NCBI GenBank assembly: GCA_013697915.1
Contig: JACCVY010000013.1
Span: 1 to 35,867, forward strand
Length of the DNA: 35,867 nt
Source of the DNA: Blastocatellia bacterium
Lineage (GTDB): Bacteria > Acidobacteriota > Blastocatellia > Pyrinomonadales > Pyrinomonadaceae
Reading direction: 5' to 3'
This document shows, one piece after another, positions 1 through 7,805 of this stretch (the stretch's first letter is position 1; every line of letters starts with the position of its first letter). The notes under the pieces were generated by a model, which worked only from the letters and a program-made list of their open reading frames with translations, did no database searches and was not told the DNA's origin. Made by a program: the position numbers and the translations under genes.

Positions 1-1
1 C

Positions 2-97
2 GAAGTTGTCTATAACCAGAAGCGACTTCACTCAGCCATTGGCTACCTGCCACCAGCCGAGTTTGAAGCCTCGCTTTCAACACCTTTATGGTCTTAA
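2..97 (+). pseudogene. IS3-family transposase, C-terminal remnant (truncated by window edge)
   Basis: Reading from base 2 gives 31 residues ending in TAA, with the segment YNQKRLHSAIGYLPPAEFE. This is the typical C-terminus of the DDE integrase core (rve_3 type) of IS3-family OrfB transposases, where an 'RxHSALGYxPPxxFE' motif closes the catalytic domain. The 5' part lies outside the window, so whether the element is intact cannot be told. No other transposase gene is seen in the window. Confidence 0.85.
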
Positions 98-122
98 CTG
101 TTTGTGTCATTTCAGGGGTGCA
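98..122. repeat. probable right terminal inverted repeat of the IS3-like element
   Basis: Directly after the transposase stop codon comes a short stretch ending GGGGTGCA. IS3-family elements usually begin TG and end CA, so the element could end at about base 122. The matching left end is outside the window, so this rests on position and the terminal CA only. Confidence 0.4.
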
Positions 123-128
123 CTACAC

Positions 129-189
129 GCATTCAACGCGCGGGAGTAAACCACCCTTCTCAACCATGAGCTTTTCATTCTTGACCCTT
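129..189. repeat. dispersed repeat family A, copy 1 (right half only)
   Basis: About 60 bases starting GCATTCAACGCGCGGG and ending TTGACCCTT match 22554-22613 nearly base for base. Only the right half of the family A element is present; where the left half should be there is the presumed end of the IS3-like element. Between here and about 468 I see nothing else recognisable: no convincing ORF, RNA gene or terminator. Confidence 0.75.
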
Positions 190-468
190 CGAATAAATGC
201 CTCGGATTCTCGATTTAAAACTCACCCTGTCCAATGTGTTACGCATAAAACTCAATGATTGTTCTACTAATGTTCGCCCAGCCGGGCACTCGCATCCGGG
301 CATGTTAGTCCATCACGGTCACGCCCCGTGTTCGAAAAAGTTGCACAAATCCCACACTTCCCCGCCGGGAAAGTTTTTGATGCGCCAAGCCTCGGATTCG
401 TTGATATTTTTTTCGCTCTGTTTGGGGAAGTAAGCGTTCAGTTTCCTGCGCCTGACGCCCGGAACGGA

Positions 469-550
469 AAAGCAAACTGTTAGTTTGCGCCGGTTGTTGA
501 GCCTTCAAGTTGAGTGAGAACCAGCCATCGCAAACTAACCGTTTGCTTTA
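469..550. repeat. dispersed repeat family B, copy 1 (paired palindromes)
   Basis: A left palindrome, AGCAAACTGTTAGTTTGCG, and a right one, CGCAAACTAACCGTTTGCTT, are separated by about 40 bases. Each can fold on itself and the two can pair with each other. A second copy lies at 16776-16843. The right palindrome supplies the last codons and the stop codon of the bactofilin-like gene that ends at 535. Confidence 0.75.
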
Positions 551-1533
551 CGACTAAAGCCAACCTTGTATCGTGCGGTAAGAGCCAGACCGAGGCTGGT
601 CACCAAAATCAGGGTAACTACGAAGGGCCAAATGTAAGGTAGTGAAGAGAGAGCGGTCCAAAAGACAGTACCAGCCAACAGCGCGACTGCCTCGGAATTC
701 CTGCCAAGTTTGAGAAACTTTCGTTGCAGCCAGCGGCCGGTGGCAGCATAGATCATGACGCGTCCGAAAAGAGCCGCAACCAGTATCAACAACAGCGCCA
801 TCAGTCCAACCAAGGCACTAACCGGCGGCGGCAGGTAACGCAGTGCCGATGGCACGCCGACGCCGATTACGACAGCGCCAATGAACCCTATTAGCGCTAC
901 TCGCAGACTGGTAAGTTGTAGTCGCGCGATTCCGCGACTGATTGTTCCCGGCATGGCGGCCGTCAAGGCCAGCGACACGATGAACCAGAAGAGCACTGCC
1001 AGCAGACGAAAACCGATATATGCGGCTGACCACTTGGGCGCCAGCAAGTCTTTGGGATTGCGCATCATGTTCCGCAGTTCCTGTTCGTAGCCGGCGTACA
1101 TTATTGTCATAGCCTGGGGATCACGATTCGGGATCTGATCGACATGGTGATAAGCACCTCCGACCACCATCACGTCACCGCCGATGCGCGCACCTTCAAG
1201 TTGGATCACGGACCCGCCGATAGCCGCTACGTCTTCTTCCACCACGCCGCGAACAATCACATCGCCGCCCAAAGCGATCGCTCCTTTTTTTACGGTGCCG
1301 TTTATTTGCAATGAATGTCCGACTGCATAAACGTCCGTGTCCGATACGCCCTCGACGATGTAGGGAGTATCCGTAGGCTGGGGCAGGGGGGGACTTTGCG
1401 CCCGCGCGGCGTATTGCATGCACCCAACGGCAACCAGCAATAAACAGAAATGCAAAAACATTCTGAACATAGACAGATCAAAGCCGCGCCAAACAAACGA
1501 GGCATTACCGATTGATGACTTGGATAGGTGCAT
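535..1533 (-). CDS. bactofilin-like (polymer-forming) membrane protein
   Basis: The product is 332 residues. A hydrophobic signal-like segment (about residues 24-45) precedes a region (about 60-130) of short beta-helix-like repeats with alternating G, V and I (GTVKKGAIALGGDVIVRGVVEEDVAA split over several turns), as in bactofilin or polymer-forming cytoskeletal domains. The C-terminal half has about four or five transmembrane segments (roughly 175-200, 210-235, 240-262, 285-325). It is the third gene of a sigma / anti-sigma / membrane-protein set, 11 bases after the anti-sigma gene. No clear ribosome binding site is visible; ATG codons at residues 22 and 25 are alternative starts. The last codons lie in a family B repeat. 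The exact role is unknown; envelope sensing or structural support is a guess from context. Confidence 0.7.
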   Translation of the reverse strand: MHLSKSSIGNASFVWRGFDLSMFRMFLHFCLLLVAVGCMQYAARAQSPPLPQPTDTPYIVEGVSDTDVYAVGHSLQINGTVKKGAIALGGDVIVRGVVEEDVAAIGGSVIQLEGARIGGDVMVVGGAYHHVDQIPNRDPQAMTIMYAGYEQELRNMMRNPKDLLAPKWSAAYIGFRLLAVLFWFIVSLALTAAMPGTISRGIARLQLTSLRVALIGFIGAVVIGVGVPSALRYLPPPVSALVGLMALLLILVAALFGRVMIYAATGRWLQRKFLKLGRNSEAVALLAGTVFWTALSSLPYIWPFVVTLILVTSLGLALTARYKVGFSRKANG

Positions 1534-1544
1534 GCGAACTGCGC

Positions 1545-2123
1545 TTAGTCGAGCACGCGAGTTCGGTGGTAGCGTGATATCAAAAGCGTGAGGAGGCCAA
1601 TAGCAAAAGCAAACAGCAGTAGAGCAGCTAAATCTACCAGGCCGGCGTCACCAATAAGGCCGCGCCGGAACATCCGCGCGAGCACTGAAAAACCGGCCAG
1701 GGCACCGTAAACAGTTTTTCCCAACAGACTTATTATTTCAAACGCCGCCCTAAAAAATAATTGGACCGTGGCAATGACGGCGCGGCTCGTCGCGACTCCC
1801 AACAAAGCAAACGCAACCAACCCAAGAACGATGCAGTAGCGCAATGCTTTGCGGTGCTCCGCGCGATCGCGCACCCCGCGCATATCATTTTCAGCGTGCA
1901 CGGCGACTACTTTTGCAAAATCCGGCGGCACTTCCAGATCGAAACGGCCGGCAAGTGCGGTATCGAGTTCACACATAAACGTTCGCTGGGCGCGCAGTTC
2001 CGCGGCACACGAATCACAGCCGCCTACATGCTGTTCAAACGCTAATCGCTGCGCCGGTTCTAGTTCGTCGTCAACGAACGCGGCGATCTGGTCGCTCTGA
2101 CAAATGTTATTTTCGGTAGTCAT
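1545..2123 (-). CDS. zinc-finger anti-sigma factor (zf-HC2 type), membrane-anchored
   Basis: The product is 192 residues. The N-terminus carries the zinc-binding anti-sigma pattern with C8, H32, C36 and C39 (HVGGCDSC). Two hydrophobic segments, at about residues 92-120 and 158-182, anchor it in the membrane. Proteins of this kind bind and hold an ECF sigma factor at the inner membrane. The gene starts 10 bases after the stop of the ECF sigma gene at 2134, the usual arrangement for a cognate pair. The signal that releases the sigma factor cannot be told from sequence. Confidence 0.88.
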   Translation of the reverse strand: MTTENNICQSDQIAAFVDDELEPAQRLAFEQHVGGCDSCAAELRAQRTFMCELDTALAGRFDLEVPPDFAKVVAVHAENDMRGVRDRAEHRKALRYCIVLGLVAFALLGVATSRAVIATVQLFFRAAFEIISLLGKTVYGALAGFSVLARMFRRGLIGDAGLVDLAALLLFAFAIGLLTLLISRYHRTRVLD

Positions 2124-2133
2124 CGAGGGAAAA

Positions 2134-2736
2134 CTAAACTCCGCTAATGCCGCGTAGTAAAAACTGCTGACGCATCATCTCGCGCGCGCGAAAGAGCCGG
2201 TTTTTGACGGTGCCCAGCGGCAAACCAGTCACTTCGACTATCTCCTCGTAAGTAAGATCCTGCGAATGGCGCAGGACGATAAGCTCGCGATAGGCCGTCG
2301 GCAACAAACGAACGACCGACTCAATCTCGATGCGGCGCTCTTCACGTTCACTTTGTTGCTCCGGACTGAGCCCCTTACTTTCTATTGCCAGTTGGGTCGG
2401 TTCGCTTTCCGTGCCGCCGTTGATCGAGCGTTCGCGGCCGGCATTGCGGCGCAGATGATCGATAGCGGCGTTGTGCGCGATCTTGTAGATCCAGGTGGAA
2501 AACTTGAACTCTGGCCGGTAACGCGAAAGCGATGCGTAAATCTTGATAAAGATTTCCTGAGTCAAATCAAGCGCGCAATCATAGTCTCCGACCATGCGGT
2601 AAACGTAAGCCGAGATGGGTCGTTGATAACGCCTGACCAATTCTTCGAAACCGCCTTCGAGACCTTGCGCGGCGGTTGCGACCAGGTCCCGGTCAGCGGC
2701 ACTGCTCAAACTAAACATATTGGGTGATGCTGACAT
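2134..2736 (-). CDS. ECF-type RNA polymerase sigma factor (RpoE-like)
   Basis: The product is 200 residues, a normal length for ECF sigma factors. Region 2 (about residues 28-100) includes DCALDLTQEIFIKIY and FSTWIYKIAHNAAIDHLRR, the core- and -10-binding part. Region 4 (about 140-192) includes YEEIVEVTGLPLGTVKNRLFRARE, the helix-turn-helix that reads the -35 element. It heads a compact set with the anti-sigma factor and the bactofilin-like protein. It follows the secretion operon on the same strand with a 71-base gap, so it may be transcribed from its own promoter, by read-through, or both. Confidence 0.95.
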   Translation of the reverse strand: MSASPNMFSLSSAADRDLVATAAQGLEGGFEELVRRYQRPISAYVYRMVGDYDCALDLTQEIFIKIYASLSRYRPEFKFSTWIYKIAHNAAIDHLRRNAGRERSINGGTESEPTQLAIESKGLSPEQQSEREERRIEIESVVRLLPTAYRELIVLRHSQDLTYEEIVEVTGLPLGTVKNRLFRAREMMRQQFLLRGISGV

Positions 2737-2753
2737 ACTCTTATGCGACGGTA

Positions 2754-2781
2754 TTACGTCTGGGAAATAACAGATGTTTCA
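2754..2781 (-). promoter_or_regulatory. possible ECF-type promoter for the sigma operon
   Basis: On the minus strand, TGAAACA is followed about 17 bases later by CGTAA, ending just ahead of the sigma gene's start codon. The spacing resembles ECF promoters (GGAAC-type -35, CGTC-type -10), which are commonly autoregulated. The match is weak, so this is tentative. Confidence 0.25.
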
Positions 2782-2807
2782 AGCCAGTCGGCTGGATCTT
2801 TAACGCT

Positions 2808-3755
2808 CTATTGCCACGACAACGTCGCAAGCCCGGCCGGTGCAGCTATAGCGTCAAAACTTAGCTGGCGAGTCGAAAGTTCTAAACCAAGATCCTCGGC
2901 TTCCAGCGGTCGCAGATCGACGCCGAGCGTGTCGCGAACGATACTGGTAATCCGTTCCTTACTGATTGCATCGCCAACAACCAAAAGCCTGCCCAGCAGA
3001 CTCGCGCCTTGTTCGCCCTCGCCAGCTCGCTTATCGCGATAAAAGAGAAGCAAGCGATAAAGCTCGTCTTCACATTCATCGGGCTCGCAGATCACGTTGC
3101 GGATTATCAAAGGTTGCTTGCCGCGAAACACTACCACGGTAAAACCCGTGGCTGAAGAGCTAAGCAATAGCGCGTCGTCTCTCGAGCCATTCAGAGTAAG
3201 CCATTGACCTTCGGCCACGTGCCGCGGCAGAACCAAACCAGCGCGCCAGCCAAGCAAATGCAAAACGCTTTCATACTCAGCAAGCACTGTCGCGCGCGTG
3301 CCCACCAGCAAATACCGATCACGCCCCTGCGCGTCCGGGGGCAGGCGCTCGCGAGACAGCGATAGTTCTTCAAGCGGTACGCCAAAGCCGCGTTCAACTT
3401 TCCAGTTGAGCACTTCCTCGAGCTCTGCATGTGAACCGGGATTCGACTCCAACGTCATGATCAGGCTGCGACTGGAGGCGTCGGGCAAACTCGCCGACCA
3501 ACGCTTGCGTTGCAATAGACCGGCGCTGGCGGCGAGGTCCTTGAGCGCTGCGGCCAGTTCGGAGGGATCGGAAATGTTTATTTCATCAAAGCTGGGACGA
3601 ATCAGGGATTCGGGCAGCGAGACGGTGGCGGCGCGTTTAAGAGTGCTCGCGCTCTTGCCGCGCTCGAGTTGGACCATGGTAAGCAGGCCCTTTTCAAACC
3701 CGATCGCGTTTGCGGGGTACCAGGGATGAATCAGTTTTGAAAGAGGATTGGCCAT
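2808..3755 (-). CDS. PilM/GspL-like assembly protein of the secretion/pilus system
   Basis: The product is 315 residues with an actin-like-fold pattern as in PilM and the cytoplasmic part of GspL. The start has AIGFEKGLLTMVQLERG, like the phosphate-1 loop strand. The mid-region has LEEVLNWKVERGFGVPLEEL, matching the 'E..i.wE...yiPf..eEv' stretch of PilM. No transmembrane segment is evident, fitting a cytoplasmic PilM rather than full GspL. It follows the two pseudopilins across a heptamer-repeat hairpin. No Shine-Dalgarno sequence is visible ahead of the ATG at 3755. PilN and PilO partners are not found in this window. Confidence 0.72.
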   Translation of the reverse strand: MANPLSKLIHPWYPANAIGFEKGLLTMVQLERGKSASTLKRAATVSLPESLIRPSFDEINISDPSELAAALKDLAASAGLLQRKRWSASLPDASSRSLIMTLESNPGSHAELEEVLNWKVERGFGVPLEELSLSRERLPPDAQGRDRYLLVGTRATVLAEYESVLHLLGWRAGLVLPRHVAEGQWLTLNGSRDDALLLSSSATGFTVVVFRGKQPLIIRNVICEPDECEDELYRLLLFYRDKRAGEGEQGASLLGRLLVVGDAISKERITSIVRDTLGVDLRPLEAEDLGLELSTRQLSFDAIAAPAGLATLSWQ

Positions 3756-3766
3756 GGATCATTTAC

Positions 3767-3848
3767 GATTGCCGATTGCCGATTGCTGCTATCGTCTCAG
3801 GTTACCTAATGCGCCAATCGGAAATCGGCAATTGGAAATCGGCAATCG
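3767..3848. repeat. heptamer inverted repeat H1 (GATTGCC family), pseudopilin/pilM junction
   Basis: The left arm is three heptamers in register (GATTGCC, GATTGCC, GATTGCT at 3767-3787). The right arm is five heptamers (CAATCG / AAATCG variants at 3814-3848) complementary to them. The right arm ends one base from the pseudopilin stop codon (3850-3852). The same heptamer family recurs at 25881-26012. Confidence 0.85.
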
Positions 3849-3849
3849 T

Positions 3850-4326
3850 CTACCATTCACTGTAGGGCGTGCCTTCCGACGAAACATCGCTGGATGCGCT
3901 GTGCACGTCGGTTACGCCTTGCTCACCACCGCCGGAGTTAGGATCGTCGCCAGACGTCACTGTCCAATCTGTTTGTCCCGTAATTGGATCTTTGGGCAAC
4001 TGGCGCATGTAACCGGCGCTAACCAACTCGTCCAGCGATTGCGGCAGCTTCTGCTTGTCGGCCGCGTATTGATCGATCAGGCTGCGCAACTTGGAGAGGT
4101 CGTCCCGCAGTACAGCTTCGCGCGTAGCCAGTATCGTCTTTTGATATTGCGGCAAAGCGATGGCCGCCAGGATGATGATAACCGTAATCACAATCATCAA
4201 CTCGAGCAGCGTAAAACCAGACGGCAGACGGCAGACGGCACACGGCAGAATAACGGAACCGCGATCCTGCCTACTGCCTACTGCTCCTGCCGACTGTCTT
4301 TTACCACTCACTATACTTCTCTCCAT
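3850..4326 (-). CDS. type II secretion pseudopilin (GspG-like), repeat-extended N-terminus
   Basis: The product is up to 158 residues. The prepilin signature is GFTLLELMIVITVIIILAA (about residues 37-55): cleavage would follow the G, E5 of the mature protein is present, and the hydrophobic helix is typical. The C-terminal part has the DPITGQTDW element common in GspG-like pseudopilins. The reading frame upstream of the cleavage site is built from a heptamer inverted repeat (4218-4298) and has only ATG (4326) or GTG (4311) as starts. That gives an unusually long leader of 30-36 residues. The ATG overlaps the upstream pseudopilin gene by 26 bases. Both pseudopilins end in YSEW, suggesting paralogy. 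Confidence 0.85.
   Translation of the reverse strand: MERSIVSGKRQSAGAVGSRQDRGSVILPCAVCRLPSGFTLLELMIVITVIIILAAIALPQYQKTILATREAVLRDDLSKLRSLIDQYAADKQKLPQSLDELVSAGYMRQLPKDPITGQTDWTVTSGDDPNSGGGEQGVTDVHSASSDVSSEGTPYSEW
4218..4298. repeat. heptamer inverted repeat H2 inside the pseudopilin leader
   Basis: The left arm is CAGACGG repeated three times, then CACACGG and CAG (4218-4248). The right arm has CTGCCTA twice, then CTGCTC and CTGCCGA (4267-4293). The arms are imperfect complements around an 18-base loop. Unlike the other heptamer repeats this one sits within an open reading frame, so it is either translated as the prepilin leader or the true start has been lost or displaced. Confidence 0.8.
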
Positions 4327-4954
4327 TCAGCGCCGTGTCTTTCGACTTTGAGCGCACATCGAAAACATTTTCGCCACCCCACGAACCTGAATCGGGGCTG
4401 TCATAGCATGAGTGCAATTCCCATTCAGCCTTGCCTGTAATCGGATCGACAGGAAGGCTGCGCAGGTAAACCTTTTTCTTCGTTGACGTCTGTGGCACTC
4501 CGCCAACAATCGGCCGGGGCACAACGTTCACCCCACTCACCAGGATGTCCAAATCCGGGGGGTAACGGTCCGGATTGTCTACACCAAAAATAGTGCAATC
4601 TGAAATTATTACCTTGCTGCGAGGATCAACCAAACCAGCAGTCGGTGCCGGGCAGGTCGAGCCAACGGTATCGCGATGAAACTCATCAATGGCCGTGCGC
4701 ATCTCGCGTAACGCATCCCTTAACTGCTGTTCCTTTTGACGTTTGACGGAAAGTTTGAGCAGCGGAATGACGCCCATGGTCATTATCGTCAACACTGTAA
4801 TAGTGATGACAAGCTCAATTAAGGTGAACCCGCCCTGTCGCTTTTTGCGCATTACGTTTGAAACCGACATGACTACGCGGCGACCGGAAAGCGGTACTGC
4901 CTTCGTCTCGTCGCCGCGTATTGAATTGCTCAGATCTTGCACTGCGTGCGTCAA
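4301..4954 (-). CDS. type II secretion pseudopilin
   Basis: The product is up to 217 residues. The prepilin motif GGFTLIELVITITVLTIM lies at about residues 42-59 with the conserved E at mature position 5. A charged leader MRKKRQGG precedes it. ATG codons at 4870 (MSVSNVMRKK) or 4852 (MRKKRQ) would give normal short leaders and are more likely starts than 4954. The C-terminal part has DPITGKAEWEL, the family's calcium-loop-like element, and ends in YSEW like its neighbour. It starts 13 bases after the secretin stop, within the same operon. Confidence 0.85.
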   Translation of the reverse strand: MTHAVQDLSNSIRGDETKAVPLSGRRVVMSVSNVMRKKRQGGFTLIELVITITVLTIMTMGVIPLLKLSVKRQKEQQLRDALREMRTAIDEFHRDTVGSTCPAPTAGLVDPRSKVIISDCTIFGVDNPDRYPPDLDILVSGVNVVPRPIVGGVPQTSTKKKVYLRSLPVDPITGKAEWELHSCYDSPDSGSWGGENVFDVRSKSKDTALNGEKYSEW

Positions 4955-4967
4955 CTCACGTTTCTGA

Positions 4968-7634
4968 CTATTTAACTATTGCGTGAATCGGTGACAAATC
5001 AAGCGCCACGTTGCCCGCATCCGTAGCCATTAAGTGGGTCGCATTCGCGTCGAAAACCAGGCCGGCATCTCCGGCGGATAAGGCTTCGACATCGATGAAC
5101 AACCACAGTCCCGAGTCTTTCAACGATGCGGCGGTGCGAAGATTTGAAAGCGAGATCAGGCACATGCCGGTAGCGTCGATTGACTGAGTCATGCCCGGCG
5201 CGCCTTCCTTGTTGCCGTTATCGGCAGTCAACGCGGTGCCCGCCGAGAGACCTTTTACCCTTATAACTTTCGGATTGAAACGCAAAGCCAGAATCGCCAT
5301 CGCCAGAGAGGCATTAGAGGTGAGCTCGATGGCAAAGCGCCGCGTCTCTCCCACCTTCATCACCGCGTCGGACGGCGCCAATATCAGCTGTGCTGATTTG
5401 GAGCTGGCGCTGACAGAAGTCAATGCCGTCTCAATCGGTTTAGGCATACTGGTCAATACTGCGCCGGCATTCGTATTCAAATTCGTATTCACTGCCGCAA
5501 CTTGCGACGCTTCCGAATTGCTCACGAGTGATTTGGGCGCAGGCACAAAGGCTGGCAGTTCTTCCTGTACAGCTTGAGTTTTTGCTACTTGAGAATTATT
5601 AGCAGGCGCCGGTTGTGCCGTGCTAGCGCCCTGCGTCGCGCCATTTGTTGCTAGCGTATTTGTGGCGTCGTTCGCAGGCGGTGTCGTATTAGCGGTCGTG
5701 TTCGGAACTTGCGCTATGCCGCCATTATTCGTAACCAGCGTGATCGTTGCGGGCTCGAATGAGTTATTCGGCCGAACTGCTGCGTTGCGTTGTTGTTGGC
5801 GCGCGGCTGCAATTTGTTCTTCGTGATCGGCTTCGCGCAACATGGCTTCGAGCGAGCCGGTTGTGGGTGACTGAAGTGTGCCGCTGGGACGCATCTCTTC
5901 ATCACGCGGCGTCACTGCGGGCGCGCGCAACACACGCGGCGTGACCGCAATCACGATGTCTATGCGACGGTTTTCACGAGTTGGCGAAGAAAATAGACGG
6001 CCCAGTACCGGAATTAATCCTAACAGCGGCAGTCCGGCGCGCCCATTGCTCTGCACATCCTGGGCGACGCTTGCCAGCATCATGGTGCGATTATTTTGCA
6101 CGCGCGCGGTTCCGGTAATGGTGCGTTCAGTGAAGGTCGGCGTTAACGTGCGGGCGCCGAGGACGTCCTTGGATTCAATCGACATCTTGACCTGAACGTC
6201 CTGGTTAGGAAAAACCTGCGGCGTAAACTTAAGTGTCAAACCAGTAGGCTCATAAATGATTACCGGGAAACCGCCAGTCGGAAACCCGTTGTTTGAATTT
6301 GAAGTTCCAGTTTGGATTCCAAAGGGATAGGCCTGCGCCGTTTGCACTGGAACGCGTTGGCCGATGCGGGCGGTCGACTCTTCGCCATTGAAGGCGTGAA
6401 CCTGAGTCGAAGCGATCAGCTTGGTGTTGTCTTTAGCCTGGAATGCGGTAAACACTGAGGGCGGAATCAGCAAGGCCGCCGCGGCAGCAGTAGGTGCACC
6501 CCCGATAATACCGGCCAGATTCACGCCGGTACTTGAAGCGTTACGCGCGCCGTTGGCGGTCAGCAGAGCCAAGCCCGGCGAACCTCCAAGAGTAGTCCGG
6601 TTGTCTGACGACGCCGATCCCAGTTGATTGCCCAATTGCAGCAGATCGTTGTTAGAGACCTCATAGATGTTCACATCCATCACAACTTCAGCGCGATCTT
6701 TGTCGATGCTCGTTATAAGCTCACCGATCAGGCGGACGTTTTCAGCCGTATCGCGGACAGTCAAGCTGTTGGTGGCCGGATCGGAAACAACGATCGTCTG
6801 GGGACGGCCGACAGATGGCGGGATTGCCTGTTGGACCAATCCTTTTACTTTTTCCGGATCGCTGTTGGCCAGATAAAAGGTGCGCAACACGAGTTGTTGA
6901 TATTGAGGCCGCCGCGTTTGGTCGGCGACGACGATGGTCCTGCGACTCAGCTTTTGAAAAAACAATCCTTCCTGCAAAAAGACATAGTCCAGCGCTTGCG
7001 AAGTGCTGACGTCGCGCAGATTAATATCGATCTGCCGTGGTTGCACAAACGACTGCCGGTCGAAAATGACGTTGAGGTTAAGCTGCTCTGCGAGGCTGCG
7101 AATGAAAGCTTTCAAATCGCCGCTATAACTGATGACGCGCAACTGCTCGGTGCGGGCGGAAGGCAGCGGCGCGTCCGTAGCCGTAACGACCTGGGATGCG
7201 TCCGCTGGTTCTCCGGGGCGCGATCCGATGCCGTTGCTGGTGCCTTCTTTCACCCCCTGGAGCTGTAGCATCCGATCCATCTCAGAGACAGCCAGTTGAT
7301 TTACCGGATCGTAGCCGTAAGCTTGCCGGAACGCGTTATACGCCCCGACGAAATCACGCTGTTCCGCAAGCGCGCGCCCCTGCTGCATGTACGATTGGGA
7401 AGCATTAAAACTCGAGCGCCGGAAATGAAGTTGGTACTCCAGATTCGAAGGGTCGGCAGCGACAGCCAGCGTAAATTCCTGGGCGGCCTTTTCCCACTGC
7501 TGAGCTTTTTCAAATTCCATGCCCTGTTTGAAGTTTCGATCGCCCTTCTTGGCTAACGCCGTTACAGGCAAGAGCAACAAACAAACGGTAACCAGAAGTG
7601 AAACCAGGACGCGGGCTTCGGTATTTTTTCTCAT
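4968..7634 (-). CDS. gspD: GspD/PilQ-type secretin with TPR-like N-terminus and C-terminal cohesin-like domain
   Basis: The product is 888 residues. It has a signal peptide (1-29), a TPR-like helical region (about 30-125), an STN/N0-like domain (about 165-240, GDLKAFIRSLAEQLNLNVIF), an N1-like domain (about 245-312) and a secretin domain (about 315-575, with VPVQTAQ and the GLPLLGLIPVLGRLF gate and C-terminal motif). A low-complexity N/T/A/P-rich linker (about 580-735) follows, then a cohesin-like domain (about 745-888) with the 'MKVGETRRFAIEL' opening. Secretins form the outer-membrane exit channel. The added cohesin-like domain is known from acidobacterial secretins as far as I recall and may bind a partner at the cell surface or in the periplasm. 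A GAGAGA-type ribosome binding site precedes the ATG. Confidence 0.93.
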   Translation of the reverse strand: MRKNTEARVLVSLLVTVCLLLLPVTALAKKGDRNFKQGMEFEKAQQWEKAAQEFTLAVAADPSNLEYQLHFRRSSFNASQSYMQQGRALAEQRDFVGAYNAFRQAYGYDPVNQLAVSEMDRMLQLQGVKEGTSNGIGSRPGEPADASQVVTATDAPLPSARTEQLRVISYSGDLKAFIRSLAEQLNLNVIFDRQSFVQPRQIDINLRDVSTSQALDYVFLQEGLFFQKLSRRTIVVADQTRRPQYQQLVLRTFYLANSDPEKVKGLVQQAIPPSVGRPQTIVVSDPATNSLTVRDTAENVRLIGELITSIDKDRAEVVMDVNIYEVSNNDLLQLGNQLGSASSDNRTTLGGSPGLALLTANGARNASSTGVNLAGIIGGAPTAAAAALLIPPSVFTAFQAKDNTKLIASTQVHAFNGEESTARIGQRVPVQTAQAYPFGIQTGTSNSNNGFPTGGFPVIIYEPTGLTLKFTPQVFPNQDVQVKMSIESKDVLGARTLTPTFTERTITGTARVQNNRTMMLASVAQDVQSNGRAGLPLLGLIPVLGRLFSSPTRENRRIDIVIAVTPRVLRAPAVTPRDEEMRPSGTLQSPTTGSLEAMLREADHEEQIAAARQQQRNAAVRPNNSFEPATITLVTNNGGIAQVPNTTANTTPPANDATNTLATNGATQGASTAQPAPANNSQVAKTQAVQEELPAFVPAPKSLVSNSEASQVAAVNTNLNTNAGAVLTSMPKPIETALTSVSASSKSAQLILAPSDAVMKVGETRRFAIELTSNASLAMAILALRFNPKVIRVKGLSAGTALTADNGNKEGAPGMTQSIDATGMCLISLSNLRTAASLKDSGLWLFIDVEALSAGDAGLVFDANATHLMATDAGNVALDLSPIHAIVK

Positions 7635-7805
7635 TTTTAGTCTCTCTTCAGGGGAGGTGGCGGTCCGAACGTGGGCTAATAATGCCGTTCAAAAAGCCAG
7701 GATGCAACTGTTCCGGGCCTGTTTTCTTACACGCCGGCCAAAAAGTTCAGTTCCTTAAAGCGGTCTTTATCTTAGTTCAAGTGTATGAAGGTACGCAGCC
7801 CCCGA

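Noticed and set aside
3748-4440. 230-residue open frame on the plus strand over the pseudopilin genes
   Set aside because: It reads through both heptamer repeats in the antisense direction and yields a low-complexity protein; the pseudopilin motifs on the minus strand are clear.
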